Shown one piece after another: positions 1 to 10,469 of a stretch of 64,000 bases of DNA. Origin of the DNA: Brassica napus (Eukaryota; Streptophyta; Magnoliopsida; Brassicales; Brassicaceae); NCBI RefSeq assembly GCF_020379485.1, contig NC_063450.1, forward strand, positions 31,410,137 to 31,474,136, in the 5' to 3' direction. The notes beneath the pieces were generated by a model. That model was not told the origin of the DNA. It made no database searches and was given only the letters and a program-made list of their open reading frames with translations. Made by a program: the position numbers and the translations under genes. Position 1 is the first letter of the stretch. Each line of letters begins with the position of its first letter.

Positions 1-1189
1 ACAAATTGAGATGCTCGCCACAGTAAATATGGGGATATTAGTAGCAAAGCTTAGTAAAACCGAAAACTTATAAGTAGCACATAAGTAGAGAAAGCACAAA
101 GGGGTTCCATCCAACATATCATTACGGGAGTTGGTCAGGAGTGAAGGTCGAGAAGGCTGCAACTGTATGTATTTGCTACAACTACAAGTGATGCATAGTG
201 AGTTTTCACACCATCCAAGACAATCATGGAAGCACATATGTATATAAATCACACTATACTATCATTTCATGTGGTGTAGTACATGGCTGATTCACTGGTT
301 CTGTTATATTAAGATGGCTAACAATTTTATATGTTTTCGGCAAAGAATTAACACAATCCATCCCAAGGATACACACTGATTAGTTTATATCTCGATCTAT
401 ATTTGCAAAGTGAGCTATTTCAGCTTAACCTTGTAACTATACTATTAAAGTTCGTAAAATAGTATAGTCATACGATCCAATTTCTGGTGATATGACGAAC
501 CCGTTGTCGTAGATTTCAGATTTTCTCTTCTCTAACTCCGACTCACAATCGATTTCTCCAAATTGTTGTTTGTCACGTATACTGATTTTTCAGTTTCTAT
601 AGTAACGACAAGAAATGACACGTTTTTACTTTTCACGCGCATGCAAGGATGTTTTTGGCACTTTACATCACATTATAAAATATACCGTATCCCATTAATT
701 CTTATGTGCATAGAGTTAATTTTTTTTGTGCTATGTACATGAGGCCAAATTTACCTAACAAAAACGGGGTTTACATTTTTAAATTCAAAATAAATGTAAG
801 GACTTTTAAATTATTATTGTTATATGAACATATCATTATATCAAATCTTCTAGGTGAACTAACGGGATCCGCGGTCTACTATTTTTTCAACAACCATGAA
901 TCAAGTTTTTATGTGTTTGTTCTTTCTTTATAAAAAAAAAAAACTACCACGTGAATCATTTTAAGGACCAACCGATCGCTACTTTTTTTTGTAAAATGTA
1001 CTGTTTTATATTTGCCGTTTGTTTATATCACTAAGGCTTTGACATGATTGTTATATAATTTACATGAGGTTGCGAGTCTTGCGACTGATATATCTTAATA
1101 AATAACTGATATCGTATCTCTGCATCGTCATATCAAATCTCTAGGGACATATAATGAATTTGTTTGATATAATTTGTTAAATAATGATG
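1..1189. other. Intergenic, no gene recognised
   Basis: AT-rich DNA flanking the copia element. The longest open frame (706-933, 75 codons) has no recognisable domain and a composition typical of random AT-rich sequence. A CACGTG G-box core lies near 950. The copia TSD copy ATTCT ends this stretch at 1190-1194. I see no RNA gene or terminal repeat here. Confidence 0.6.
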
Positions 1190-1194
1190 ATTCT

Positions 1195-1447
1195 TGTTAC
1201 GAAAAGAACTGGAATTTTATTATATCGCATGAATTTAAAAAAAGCAAAATTTTATACCCGTACGAAGAAGATAACACTGATAAGAAGAAAGGATGTGTTA
1301 TTGAAGGAGAAGAATGGTGTGTAATACAATGAACGAAAAACGTTCGTATATATAGAAAAAAATTCACTGTGCAAATAGTGCAGCGGACCCCACATCTTTT
1401 ATATTTTCTACAAACGCGGCTGCTCCTTTTTCTTGACTTTCATAACA
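1195..1447 (-). repeat. 3' LTR of the first copia element
   Basis: This LTR has the same length (253 bp) as the copy at 7126-7378. Immediately inside it (about 1448-1463, read on the minus strand) is a purine-rich tract ending AAGGGGGAG, the expected plus-strand priming site. The TSD copy ATTCT is at 1190-1194. Confidence 0.93.
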
Positions 1448-1593
1448 CTCCCCCTTGGGGGCCGGTGTCACTATCCGCTCTCGCTTAACGTCTTTGTTGC
1501 CTCGTTAAAAACCTTTCTAAGGAAAACCCAATGGGAAAAACCATAGTAAGGTAAAAAGAGTACAACTACGTAAGCTCCCCCTCGAATGAGCAG

Positions 1594-4500
1594 TCATAGA
1601 TCCTTCTGATGACGCATTCCAATGTTACGAACATGTTTTTTGAATACCGAAGTCGGAAGTGATTTTGTGAAGAGGTCAGCTGCATTGTCGCATGATTGGA
1701 CATATCTTACTTCAATCTCTTTCTTCTTTACGAGCTCTTGAGTGTATGAGAAGAACTTGGGATGAATATGCTTCGTTCTATCGCTTTTAATATATCTGTC
1801 CTTTGTTTGAGCAACACATGCTGCATTATCTTCATATAGAATAGTTGGCTCCGTATTTTCGTCAATCCCGCTGCTTGAACAGATGTGTCGGCTCATTGAT
1901 CTCAGCCATACACATTCTCTACTTGCTTCATGGAGTGCAATGATCTCAGCATGATTTGAAGAAGTAGCCACGAGCGTTTGTTTCTGGGAACGCCAAGATA
2001 TAGCAGTGCCTCCGATCGTGAAAACGTATCCTGTTTGCGATCGGGCTTTGTGTGGATCTGAAAGATATCCTGCATCTGCAAAACCAACCATTTGACCTTT
2101 TGAACTTTTAGGATAAAATAAGCCTAAATCAATGGTCCCTTGGAGGTAACGAAAAACATGTTTAATCCCATTCCAATGTCTTCGAGTTGGAGATGAGCTA
2201 AATCTTGCTAGAAGATTAACAGCGAATGATATATCAGGCCGTGTACAATTTGCAAGGTACATCAACGCTCCTATTGCACTTAGATATGGTACTTCCGGAC
2301 CAAGTATCTCTTCTTTTTCCTCAGGTGGTCGAAATGGATCACTTTCAATATTAAGTGACCTAACGACCATCGGGGTGCTAAGAGGAGTTGATTTATCCAT
2401 GTTAAATCGTTTCAACACTCTTTTAGTGTATGTGGATTGATGCACAAATATACCATTTTGTGAATGTTCTATTTGTAGGCCAAGACAATACTGTGTCTGT
2501 CCAAGATCTTTCATCTCAAATTCTCCTTTGAGATAGTCTGATGCCTTTTGTATTTCTTTTTGAGTTCCGATAATGTTAAGATCATCAACATATACCGCGA
2601 TTATTACAAATCCGGATATTGTTTTCTTGATGAAAACACATGGGCATATAGGATCATTCACATATCCTTCTTTTGTTAAATGATCACTGAGACGATTATA
2701 CCACATACGTCCAGATTGCTTTAACCCATATAATGATCTTTGCATTTTTATTGCACATAACTCTTTAGGTTTGGAACTTAATGCTTCTGGCATTTTAAAT
2801 CCATCAGGAACTTTCATGTAGATATCAGTGTCTAATGATCCATATAGATAAGCTGTAACAACATCCATGAGACGCATCTCTAGATTTTTATCAGCTGCTA
2901 GACTCATCAGGAATCTAAATGTAATGGCATCCATAACTGTAGAATACGTTTCTTCATAATCGATTCCAGGTCTTTGAGAAAAACCTTGAGCCACTAGACG
3001 AGCTTTGTATCTCGTAATCTCATTTTTCTCATTTCGCTTTCGAACGAAAACCCATTTGTACCCAACTGGTCTCACATCTGCAGGTGTGAGCACAATAGAT
3101 CCAAATACTTTTCGTTTATTAAGCGAATCAAGTTCAGCTTGTATTGCATTTTTCCATTGTTCCCAATCATGTCTCTTTTGACATTCATAGACAGATTTTG
3201 GTTCTGGATCATCGATTTCTTCATTTATTTCACTTGACACAATATATGAGAAAGCATCATCAAGGTCATTTTGTTCATTTCTATTCCATATCCTTTTATT
3301 ATGGATGTAATTAATAGAAATCTCATGATTATCTTTCGATTCATGATGCTCTGATTCATGATGCTCTGATTCATCAGAATCCTTATCATTTATTTCTTCC
3401 AAAATATTTTCTGCTATTTTGGGTGCATCATATATTTCAGCTTTCTTCTGTTTCCTAGGATTCTTATCCTTAGAACCAACAGGTCTACCACGCTTCAGGC
3501 GTGTTTTTGGCTCTCGTGTGTCATCCTCCTTTTCTTGTTCATTTGGCATTTTGATACGAGCAGGAGCATTTGCAGCTGGTATATGAGATTTAGTTACCGT
3601 CTTGGTATCTACAAATGCATCAGGTAGCTGGTTAGCTATACTCTGTAAATGCATAATTCGTCGAACTTCTAGTTCTGACTCTTTAGTAGGAGGATCAAGA
3701 TATAACAATGATGGTACACTCCATTTTATATCACTTCCAACATTTTTGTTTTCTCCCCCTAGAACTGGGAATACATTTTCGTCAAAATGACAATCAGCAA
3801 AACGTGCTGTAAAGACGTCACCAGTCTGTGGTTCTAGGTATCTTATAATTGATGGAGAATCAAAACCAACATATATTCCCAATCTTCTCTGTGGTCCCAT
3901 CTTTGTACGTTGTGGTGGTGCTACAGGCACATATACCGCACAACCAAAGATTCTAAAGTGGGAAATGTTTGGTTCTCGACCAAACGCTAACTGTAGTGGG
4001 GAATACTTATGGTATGCACTCGGTCTGATCCGAATGAGTGCTTCTGCATGCAAAATGGCATGTCCCCATACAGAGGTTGGAAGTTTTGATCTCATGATCA
4101 ATGGTCTTGCAATCAATTGCAGACGCTTAATTAAAGATTCAGCCAAACCATTTTGCGTATGAACATGAGCAACCGAATGTTCAACTTCAATTCCCATTAC
4201 CATACAATAGTCATTGAATGCTTGGGATGTGAATTCACCAGCGTTGTCTAGTCTAACTCTTTTAATAGTATAATCAGGAAACTGTGCTCGCAGTTTGATT
4301 ATCTGAGTTAGAAATCTCGCAAATGCCACATTTCGAGATGATAATAGACAAACGTGTGACCATCTACTGGATGCGTCAATTAATACCATAAAATAGTGGA
4401 ATGGTCCACAAGGTGGGTGTATAGGTCCACATATATCGCCTTGAATTCTTTCAAGGAACTTTGGTGATTCTTTATCGATTTTGGTTGGCGATGGCCTTAC

Positions 4501-5187
4501 GATCAATTTTCCTAGAGAACATGCAACACATGTCATTTTATTCCCTTGAGAAATCTCCTGGATTTTCAGTGGATGACCATGTGAACTTTCTATGATTTTA
4601 CGCATCATTGTAGTTCCTGGGTGGCCAAGGCGATCATGCCATAACGTGAACTCTTCTGGGTTCCGTTCTACTACAAGATTTGATTCGATCTCATCGATAT
4701 AAGTATGATGTAACCCCGAAGGAAGCTCTGGAAACTTTTCCAATATGTGTTTTCTGCCACATTTCTCAGAAGTTACATACATGTATTTCTTTCCATCCTC
4801 AGTTGCAGACTGAGTATCATATCCGTGAAGATATATGTCTTTAAAACTCAACAAATTCCTTTTAGAACTTGGAGAATATAGAGCATTATTTATGGAAAAT
4901 TTTGTTCCATTCGGTAAAGTAAAGTTTGCTTTACCAGTTCCTTCAATCACGTCTGCAGGACCTGATATTGTATTGACGACAATTCTTGTCGGTTTTATAT
5001 CAGAGAAATATCTCTTTTGTCTCAGAATAGTGTGCGTTGTTCCACTATCTGGTATGCATATTTCACGAATCCGTTTCTTGGATTTTGCTTCATTAGCATT
5101 CTGGTCCATTTCTGAAATTGTCATAAATATTAATAAAAAAAAAACATAAAATTCATTCATATAAGGAAACACATAATAATTATACAA
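1594..5187 (-). CDS. pol: Copia pol polyprotein
   Basis: The open frame encodes up to 1197 residues. Visible in order: an aspartic protease motif DSGTT (about residue 47), a GAG-pre-integrase segment with WHDRLGHP (about 180), the integrase core (about 246-350), reverse transcriptase with YVDD (about 866) and a copia-type RNase H at the C-terminus. No internal stop is seen. The frame differs from gag. The first ~26 residues are hydrophobic, translated from T-rich DNA, and look like intron rather than protein. The Met at 5109, just after a strong splice-acceptor-like CAG, is a more credible first residue. How pol is expressed relative to gag is unresolved; see the putative intron 5112-5271. 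Confidence 0.93.
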   Translation of the reverse strand: MYNYYVFPYMNEFYVFFLLIFMTISEMDQNANEAKSKKRIREICIPDSGTTHTILRQKRYFSDIKPTRIVVNTISGPADVIEGTGKANFTLPNGTKFSINNALYSPSSKRNLLSFKDIYLHGYDTQSATEDGKKYMYVTSEKCGRKHILEKFPELPSGLHHTYIDEIESNLVVERNPEEFTLWHDRLGHPGTTMMRKIIESSHGHPLKIQEISQGNKMTCVACSLGKLIVRPSPTKIDKESPKFLERIQGDICGPIHPPCGPFHYFMVLIDASSRWSHVCLLSSRNVAFARFLTQIIKLRAQFPDYTIKRVRLDNAGEFTSQAFNDYCMVMGIEVEHSVAHVHTQNGLAESLIKRLQLIARPLIMRSKLPTSVWGHAILHAEALIRIRPSAYHKYSPLQLAFGREPNISHFRIFGCAVYVPVAPPQRTKMGPQRRLGIYVGFDSPSIIRYLEPQTGDVFTARFADCHFDENVFPVLGGENKNVGSDIKWSVPSLLYLDPPTKESELEVRRIMHLQSIANQLPDAFVDTKTVTKSHIPAANAPARIKMPNEQEKEDDTREPKTRLKRGRPVGSKDKNPRKQKKAEIYDAPKIAENILEEINDKDSDESEHHESEHHESKDNHEISINYIHNKRIWNRNEQNDLDDAFSYIVSSEINEEIDDPEPKSVYECQKRHDWEQWKNAIQAELDSLNKRKVFGSIVLTPADVRPVGYKWVFVRKRNEKNEITRYKARLVAQGFSQRPGIDYEETYSTVMDAITFRFLMSLAADKNLEMRLMDVVTAYLYGSLDTDIYMKVPDGFKMPEALSSKPKELCAIKMQRSLYGLKQSGRMWYNRLSDHLTKEGYVNDPICPCVFIKKTISGFVIIAVYVDDLNIIGTQKEIQKASDYLKGEFEMKDLGQTQYCLGLQIEHSQNGIFVHQSTYTKRVLKRFNMDKSTPLSTPMVVRSLNIESDPFRPPEEKEEILGPEVPYLSAIGALMYLANCTRPDISFAVNLLARFSSSPTRRHWNGIKHVFRYLQGTIDLGLFYPKSSKGQMVGFADAGYLSDPHKARSQTGYVFTIGGTAISWRSQKQTLVATSSNHAEIIALHEASRECVWLRSMSRHICSSSGIDENTEPTILYEDNAACVAQTKDRYIKSDRTKHIHPKFFSYTQELVKKKEIEVRYVQSCDNAADLFTKSLPTSVFKKHVRNIGMRHQKDL

Positions 5188-5271
5188 TAAGATGATGTTA
5201 AAAACATCATTATTTGTTTAAAACATGAAATATAATAATTATACATGGTAATACTGAAAACTATTCAATAC
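5112..5271 (-). other. Putative intron between gag and pol
   Basis: On the minus strand a GTATTG donor begins at 5271 and a T-rich tract followed by TTTCAG ends at 5112, giving a 160-nt AT-rich intron. Removing it would put pol in the same frame as the sequence that follows gag. Gag however ends in a TAG at 5309-5311, so a fusion would also need readthrough of that codon, or the spliced form may serve another purpose. Splicing is known to tune gag output in Arabidopsis copia elements. The intron itself is inferred from signals and phase only. Confidence 0.5.
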
Positions 5272-5308
5272 TCTTATCATAGGCATTTCGATTCTCTTCA
5301 GGAGTAAT

Positions 5309-6268
5309 CTAGTCCAGCTCATTAGCGAAGTCGGAGGATTCAAGGTATGAGGTCCCTTCAACATTTTCCGTGAGGTTCACCTCTTTAGCCTTTCCTTTTA
5401 TGGACTCTTGATATAACTTGCACAAATGTGGGGGAGTACGACAGGTACGGGACCAATGTCCTTTACATCCACATCTGTAACATACAGTCTCACTTTTCTT
5501 TGTGGTATCCTCTTCGGTTTCTTTGCCTTTAGGAGGTTGTTCAGATCTAACCCATTTGTTAGATCTAATACTTTTAGGATAGTAAGGCTTTCCACGTTTG
5601 TTGTTGAAACGCCGACCACGACCTCGGTTGGTCTGGTTTCTCCTTCCCGAATATTCTACCGCCGTAGCATTCACTTCGGGAAATGCCTTGGCTCCCGTAG
5701 GTCGGGAATTATGGTTTTTGATTAGTAACTCATCGTTCTTTTCAGCCAACATGAGTGTTACCATCAATTCAGAAAATTTGGTGTACCCACATTTTCTGTA
5801 AATTCGGGATAAGACGTTGTGTTCTTTGTGGAAAGTATTATATGTCTTGTCAAGCATTTCTGCTTCAGTGACAGGGTTACCACAATATTTTAATTGTGCA
5901 ACTATCCTCAAGATAGTGGAATTGTAATCTCTAACCCTTTGGAAATCCTGAAACCTCAGGGTTTTCCACTCTTCAAGAGCGTGAGGGAGATTGATTTCCT
6001 TTTGATTATCGAACCTATCTTTCAAGGCTTGCCATAGTACGGCTGGGTCCTCAACGTCTCCATAGTCGTGAGTTAGATTCTCATCTAAATGCTTCTTCAG
6101 GAAGATTATCGCTTCGGCTATATGCTCGGGTGGCGATTTGTTACCGACTTCTATCGCTTCGGTTATCTTTTTTATTACAAGATAAGGTTTCACATTTGTG
6201 ACCCATCTGACATAATTTTCGCCGGTTACTTTCAGAGCTGGGAACTGGAGTTTCTCGATGTTTGCCAT
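5309..6268 (-). CDS. gag: Copia Gag (UBN2-type) with zinc knuckle
   Basis: This is a 319-residue capsid protein that would package the element RNA. The N-terminus (KLQFPALKVTGENYVRW) and the central helical region match the plant copia gag family (DUF4219/UBN2). A basic segment rich in Arg, Asn and Gly precedes a CCHC zinc knuckle, CYRCGCKGHWSRTC, at about residues 263-276. The frame ends in TAG and reads on for only about 15 further codons before the next stop. It lies just upstream of pol in a different frame, so gag and pol are not one continuous polyprotein as written. Confidence 0.92.
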   Translation of the reverse strand: MANIEKLQFPALKVTGENYVRWVTNVKPYLVIKKITEAIEVGNKSPPEHIAEAIIFLKKHLDENLTHDYGDVEDPAVLWQALKDRFDNQKEINLPHALEEWKTLRFQDFQRVRDYNSTILRIVAQLKYCGNPVTEAEMLDKTYNTFHKEHNVLSRIYRKCGYTKFSELMVTLMLAEKNDELLIKNHNSRPTGAKAFPEVNATAVEYSGRRNQTNRGRGRRFNNKRGKPYYPKSIRSNKWVRSEQPPKGKETEEDTTKKSETVCYRCGCKGHWSRTCRTPPHLCKLYQESIKGKAKEVNLTENVEGTSYLESSDFANELD

Positions 6269-6315
6269 TTGTATTTCTAAAACACAAAATAATAATTTTA
6301 TTAGAACTTCATAAT

Positions 6316-6483
6316 TTAAAAACCGTTTACATTAATCATGCAAGCAATTACAAGGAGAAGTGATGTAAAGAAAATTAAACCGATATTCATCTTAAATTCA
6401 CTCGGAGTAAATTCTCCAACGAATAAACCATAAATAGAAACACAAATAAAAATGGCACATAAAAATAAAAGTGTGCGAATCAT
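6316..6483 (-). CDS. Small two-helix membrane ORF in the copia leader
   Basis: A 55-residue frame starts MIRTLLFLCAIFICVSIYG and holds two hydrophobic stretches (about residues 3-20 and 33-50) separated by a short polar loop. The open frame extends upstream to 6597, but the Met at 6483 gives the cleaner protein. It lies in the element leader about 48 bp upstream of gag and on the same strand. I recognise no family. It could be an upstream ORF affecting gag translation, a small membrane protein, or chance in AT-rich DNA. Confidence 0.4.
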   Translation of the reverse strand: MIRTLLFLCAIFICVSIYGLFVGEFTPSEFKMNIGLIFFTSLLLVIACMINVNGF

Positions 6484-6786
6484 CTTTCTTGAAATGAAAA
6501 ATCGGAGGAGAGCGATTTGAAATTTTTTGAGAGAAGATGAAATGTTTTGGATGATGAAATGTAGTGAAAATGAGTTGTATTTATAGATGAAAATCACTGT
6601 TCATAACCGTTGGAGAAAGGGGAAATTTTTGAAAAATTTTCTTTGTGACCGTTGGGATTAAATCGAGTGCACCAAAAATTAGTCTGAAAATTTCGTATTA
6701 AACGGTCAATCAAATCTATAAAATTTCATAATAGTTTGATAAAAATAAAAATTATGGTGAATAAATATTTTTTGTTATGATAATAA

Positions 6787-7075
6787 ATTATGCGACGGCT
6801 CAGCCGGTCAATGCAGAATAATAAATAAATTATACGGCGGCTCGGCTCACCAATTAGCAATAAACAAAATATAAGGCGGCTCAGACGACCAGTTAACAAA
6901 AAACAGAAAATAAAGGTGGCTCGGCCGTCCAGTTAACAATAAATAGAATATAAGGTGGCTCGGCCGACCAATAAATTAATTAAAATATTAATAAATAATA
7001 TATGCGGCATTCCGGCCATTATAACATAATATAAATAATAGTACATGCGGTATACCGACCATTATAGCAGGGTAT
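6787..7075 (-). repeat. Imperfect ~40-bp tandem repeats in the copia leader
   Basis: About five to seven degenerate copies of a unit, read on the plus strand as GGCGGCTCGGCCGACCA followed by an A/T-rich tail, run from just inside the 5' LTR towards gag. The GC-rich cores (at about 6791, 6836, 6873, 6914, 6955, 7003, 7048) stand out in AT-rich DNA. The last two copies are most diverged. They are in the untranslated leader, where packaging or priming signals might lie; no function is shown. Confidence 0.75.
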
Positions 7076-7125
7076 ATATGATACAATAAATTTTACCGAA
7101 TTGCAGAACGATCGTGCTGATAACG

Positions 7126-7378
7126 TGTTATAAAAAGAACTGGAATTTTATTATATCGCATGAATTTAAATAAAGCAAAATTTTATACCCGTATGAAGAA
7201 GATAACACTGATAAGAAGAGAAGATGTGTTATTGAAGGAGAAGAATGGTGTGTAATACAATGAACGAAAAACGTTCGTATATATAGAAAGAAATTCACTG
7301 TGCAAATAGTGCAGCGGACCCCATATCTTTTATATTTTCTACAAACGCGGCTGCTTCTTTTTCTTGACTTTCATAACA
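7126..7378 (-). repeat. 5' LTR of the first copia element
   Basis: This 253-bp LTR is the upstream one in element orientation. It holds the promoter of the element: a TATATA stretch and an inverted AACGTT-type motif lie within the copy at about 7260-7285. Ends are TGTTA and TAACA. The ATTCT target duplication follows at 7379-7383. Confidence 0.93.
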
Positions 7379-7383
7379 ATTCT

Positions 7384-8249
7384 CTTATTCTAGACCCGAC
7401 TTAGAAAACAAATAGATTGAGTCAGTCTAAAATCATCGAACTTTTTTATTAATTTCAGAACCACATTTTTATTCTATCAAATTGGGACATAGAAAGAAAG
7501 ATCAAATAAAAAATATTTTTGGCTACACGTATCATTTCAATAGTAATGACACTATCATCTACTTTTAATTCATTTATGGCAACCAAAAACTTTAACCCCT
7601 ACCGGTGAACCAATCTATAAGAATGAAACTGACAAATTAAACTGTCCACACTAGACCATCCATTGATATATACTAAAAATGCTGTAGTCTCTATATAGAA
7701 ATTAAAAGAATATGATTTCTAAACAGAAAAAATAGCATAAGATATAATGTTTAGCCACGGTTAAATTCAGATAAAACAAAAAGTATTAAAAAACTAGTTT
7801 GTGATAGATACCCAGATTAATTTTTTATTAATGATATAAATAATAATTTATAAACTCTTAGAACCGTATTTATAATCTTCTAACTAATTTTTTATTTAGA
7901 AAATATTTTACACCAAAATAAAATATCTAACATGTTAACGAATGTGACATATTTAAGTCACGGATAAGAACAACAATATCAGTGACAAACATAATATAAA
8001 ACACCTTTTTATTGTAATCCGAGTCATTACACTCGTTGAAAACTTAACAATCTTCACAAACTTAAAAGAAAGTCGAGCAAATGCAAGCCGACACCATAAT
8101 AATATATTACATGCAATAAAATCATTAGAATAAGCTCCAATTCACACAATTTATTCATTTACATATAGATATATATATGTAACCAGATATTTATCCCGTC
8201 ATTTCACATTCATCAAACCAATCATTATTTTGTTTTGCAATTTCAGAAT
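7384..8249. other. Intergenic, 3' flank of the O-methyltransferase
   Basis: AT-rich sequence with no recognisable coding region. It should contain the 3' UTR and polyadenylation region of the minus-strand methyltransferase that ends at 8250. I see no further transposon ends. Confidence 0.6.
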
Positions 8250-9775
8250 CTATTTCTGGAATTCAATAACAGAATACGAATAGGCAAGGCACATAATTTC
8301 ACATCGAAGGAAACCTGAACCATACGCTAAATTCTCCAACTGTGAAAACGATCTCTCTTTACCACCCGAGCATTGTGTTAGCATCAACATATCCATACCA
8401 AACACAGTGTTAGAGAAAAGGTCACTACTCTTTGGTTCTGTTGGTATTATCATATCTACAACGATCACTTTCCCTTTTTCCGGTAGACTCTTCCAACAAT
8501 TTTTTAGAAGCTTTATGCAATGTTCGTCCGTCCAATCATGTAGTATCAACTATCAACAAATTAACCACATTATTTTAGAAATAATGGTCTTTCAAAATAC
8601 TTGAAGTTATAAAATTAAACTTTATATTCGTATAAATGTACTTACTTTCATAAAGACTGCGTCTCCTTTTGGAACTTCTATGAACATGTCTCCAGAGACA
8701 TGCTCCACTCCTAGAATTAGTAAAATTAAACAAAAAGTTTTAAGAGCTAGATTTCAAAACTAACACTTCATTAGTATAACTTATCAAAAAACTTTATCTT
8801 GTTTTATACCTGGATAAAATGGAGCATTGGTTAAAACCTGAGGTAAGTCGAAATTAACACCCTTAATATGAGAGTACTTGGAAGTGATTAGACCTAATGT
8901 AGTGCCACATCCTCCTCCAACATCCACCAATGTGTTAACATCTTCAAATCCTCTGTAAACTTCTAGAACCTTTTTCATAATCATGGTGGAAGGTTCTGAC
9001 ATGGCACGATCAAACACTTTAGCAAATTGCCCATCCGAATTAATGTATTCAAAAAGTGGCATGCCATGGGCAGAGCTGAACGCATCTCTTCCTTCTAGTA
9101 TCACATCTTTAACATTTGTCCTGTGAAAAGAAAAAAAAAATTCATCTGCTCATTTTGTTTTTGGTCAACTTCATCTGTTCATTTATGATTGCTTTATACA
9201 GAGCATTCGTTATAATGCGGTTTAGATAGTTTGATTATTGACTGGTATAATGTAGTTGACGACATAACTCGATTCAACTCATTTACACAATAATGAAGTA
9301 CTTACCAAGTCTTGAAAAATACGTCGCTCTGGAGCAACATAAACAGAGAAACGAGAGAACCGGAACCGTCACTATCTTTCAAGAAATACTTGCAAACTGG
9401 TTCAGCTGCATATACCCTATCCATCTTTCCGGTTCGGCCATTTTCTTTACTTTCAATCATACGGCACTTCAAAATCGAGTGGCTGACGAGTAAACGCAGC
9501 ATCCGGTCCAGCAACTCTGGCGCCTCCGGGTTGGCTGGTTTGGTTGGGAGACTACGAGAAATCTCCAACGGTGAGAGCCATGCGCCGTTGCCTGCTGCAG
9601 CGACTGTGTCAATGACGCCAAGCTCCAAGGCGGCTTTGAGAACCATTGGAAAAGCCATGGTGTTGACGATACTCTCCGCTTGCAAGCTCACCGTTTTCTC
9701 GTCGACTTCTTGCTCATCTTTGGTTAAAACCGGGTTTGCGCAAGTAGTTAAGTGCCCTTGAAGATGATTGGACAT
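8250..9775 (-). CDS. COMT-type O-methyltransferase, four exons
   Basis: S-adenosylmethionine-dependent O-methyltransferase of the caffeate/indole-glucosinolate OMT family, acting on a small phenolic or indolic hydroxyl; the substrate cannot be told from sequence. Exons on the minus strand are 9775-9306, 9120-8810, 8710-8646 and 8549-8250, all with GT-AG junctions and consistent phase, giving 381 residues, the normal family length. The N-terminus has the dimerisation fold ([17 protein letters not shown]). The SAM-binding motif [13 protein letters not shown] follows, then ILHDW with the catalytic His (residue 286). Two oddities: exon 4 begins with Leu where the family usually has Trp before ILHDW, and Asp314 (VIVVDM) is where a catalytic Glu is usual. 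Closest by memory are the Arabidopsis At1g63140/At1g77520 proteins. MULE DNA begins 375 bp upstream of the ATG. Confidence 0.9.
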
Positions 9776-9911
9776 TATTATAGTTGGTTATAAGACTGAA
9801 GAATATAGATTGAAAGTATGAGTTTCTTTGAGAGTGCGGTTTTAACGTTCGTACTTATTGCCATTTTATAGGGGAACAAATCAGAAGACAAAAAGTTTCG
9901 TGTTTTGATTC

Positions 9912-10072
9912 GGTGACCAAATGAGTCCACCCGAGTGTGGCCAGTATTTATTTATTGTTGTGGGGATCCTCGTGATAAGATCTACCTGCTCATTTGTGAA
10001 AGTAAATGACTCCCACCCGACTGTATGGCCAATATTTTATTTGAATTTGTGGGGATACACGAGATGATATTT
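9912..10072. repeat. Duplicated promoter segment upstream of the O-methyltransferase
   Basis: Two imperfect direct copies of about 70-75 bp (about 9914-9982 and 9996-10071) share CCACCCGA, TGGCCA, TATTTTATT-like and TGTGGGGAT blocks in the same order. They lie 140-300 bp upstream of the methyltransferase ATG, in its likely promoter. Function not known. Confidence 0.75.
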
Positions 10073-10239
10073 TTTACGTACCAATTAGTTCACAGTCCTT
10101 CGTTTCGAAAAAAAACGTTTTAAACATCAAATATTTCTTAAACAATATAGGGTGTTTTTCAAAACCAACCCACAATTTCTAGTCAAACCCAAAACCAACT
10201 TTTTTTTTTTTTGTCATTACTATTCATCAATAAAATTTT

Positions 10240-10299
10240 GGGAAAATTGTCAAAACAGAATAAAAAAACAGAATGGTTGTCCCTATGGTATAAATTCAA
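10240..10299 (+). repeat. Left terminal inverted repeat of the inner MULE
   Basis: It starts GGGAAAATTG and ends at TAAATTCAA. It matches the reverse complement of 18895-18954 over 60 bp except for one T/C difference at the eleventh base. Similarity then fades. This is the expected transposase-binding end. Confidence 0.96.
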
Positions 10300-10469
10300 C
10301 TTTGTCCATTTTATCTCTCTTTTACCCTTTTATTTCTGAAACTTAATAAAATAAATAGTTTTATGAATCAAAAAAATTATTAAAAATATAAACTATTAAT
10401 GGAACACCAATATACAGAAGGACATATTTTTTATTTTTTCAAAAACTTAATAAATAAAATTTCCAATTT

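Larger units (their letters stand above)
1195..7378 (-). mobile_element. Ty1/copia LTR retrotransposon, near-intact
   Basis: Two 253-bp LTRs (1195-1447 and 7126-7378) begin TGTTA and end TAACA, so they have standard TG...CA ends. The 5-bp TSD ATTCT is at 1190-1194 and 7379-7383. By eye the LTRs differ at about nine positions, which suggests a fairly recent insertion. Read on the minus strand the order is 5' LTR, leader with tandem repeats, small ORF, gag, pol, polypurine tract (next to 1448) and 3' LTR. Gag and pol are long and open, in different frames. The domain order protease, integrase, reverse transcriptase, RNase H defines the copia superfamily. The bases next to the 5' LTR read GTTATCAGCACG, not the usual TGGTATCAGAGC primer site. 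It sits downstream of the O-methyltransferase gene. Activity is inferred only from intactness. Confidence 0.96.

Noticed and set aside
706..933. 75-codon open frame at the left edge
   Set aside because: No domain, no upstream context, composition typical of random AT-rich DNA.
9312..9761. 149-codon plus-strand frame
   Set aside because: Antisense to exon 1 of the O-methyltransferase.
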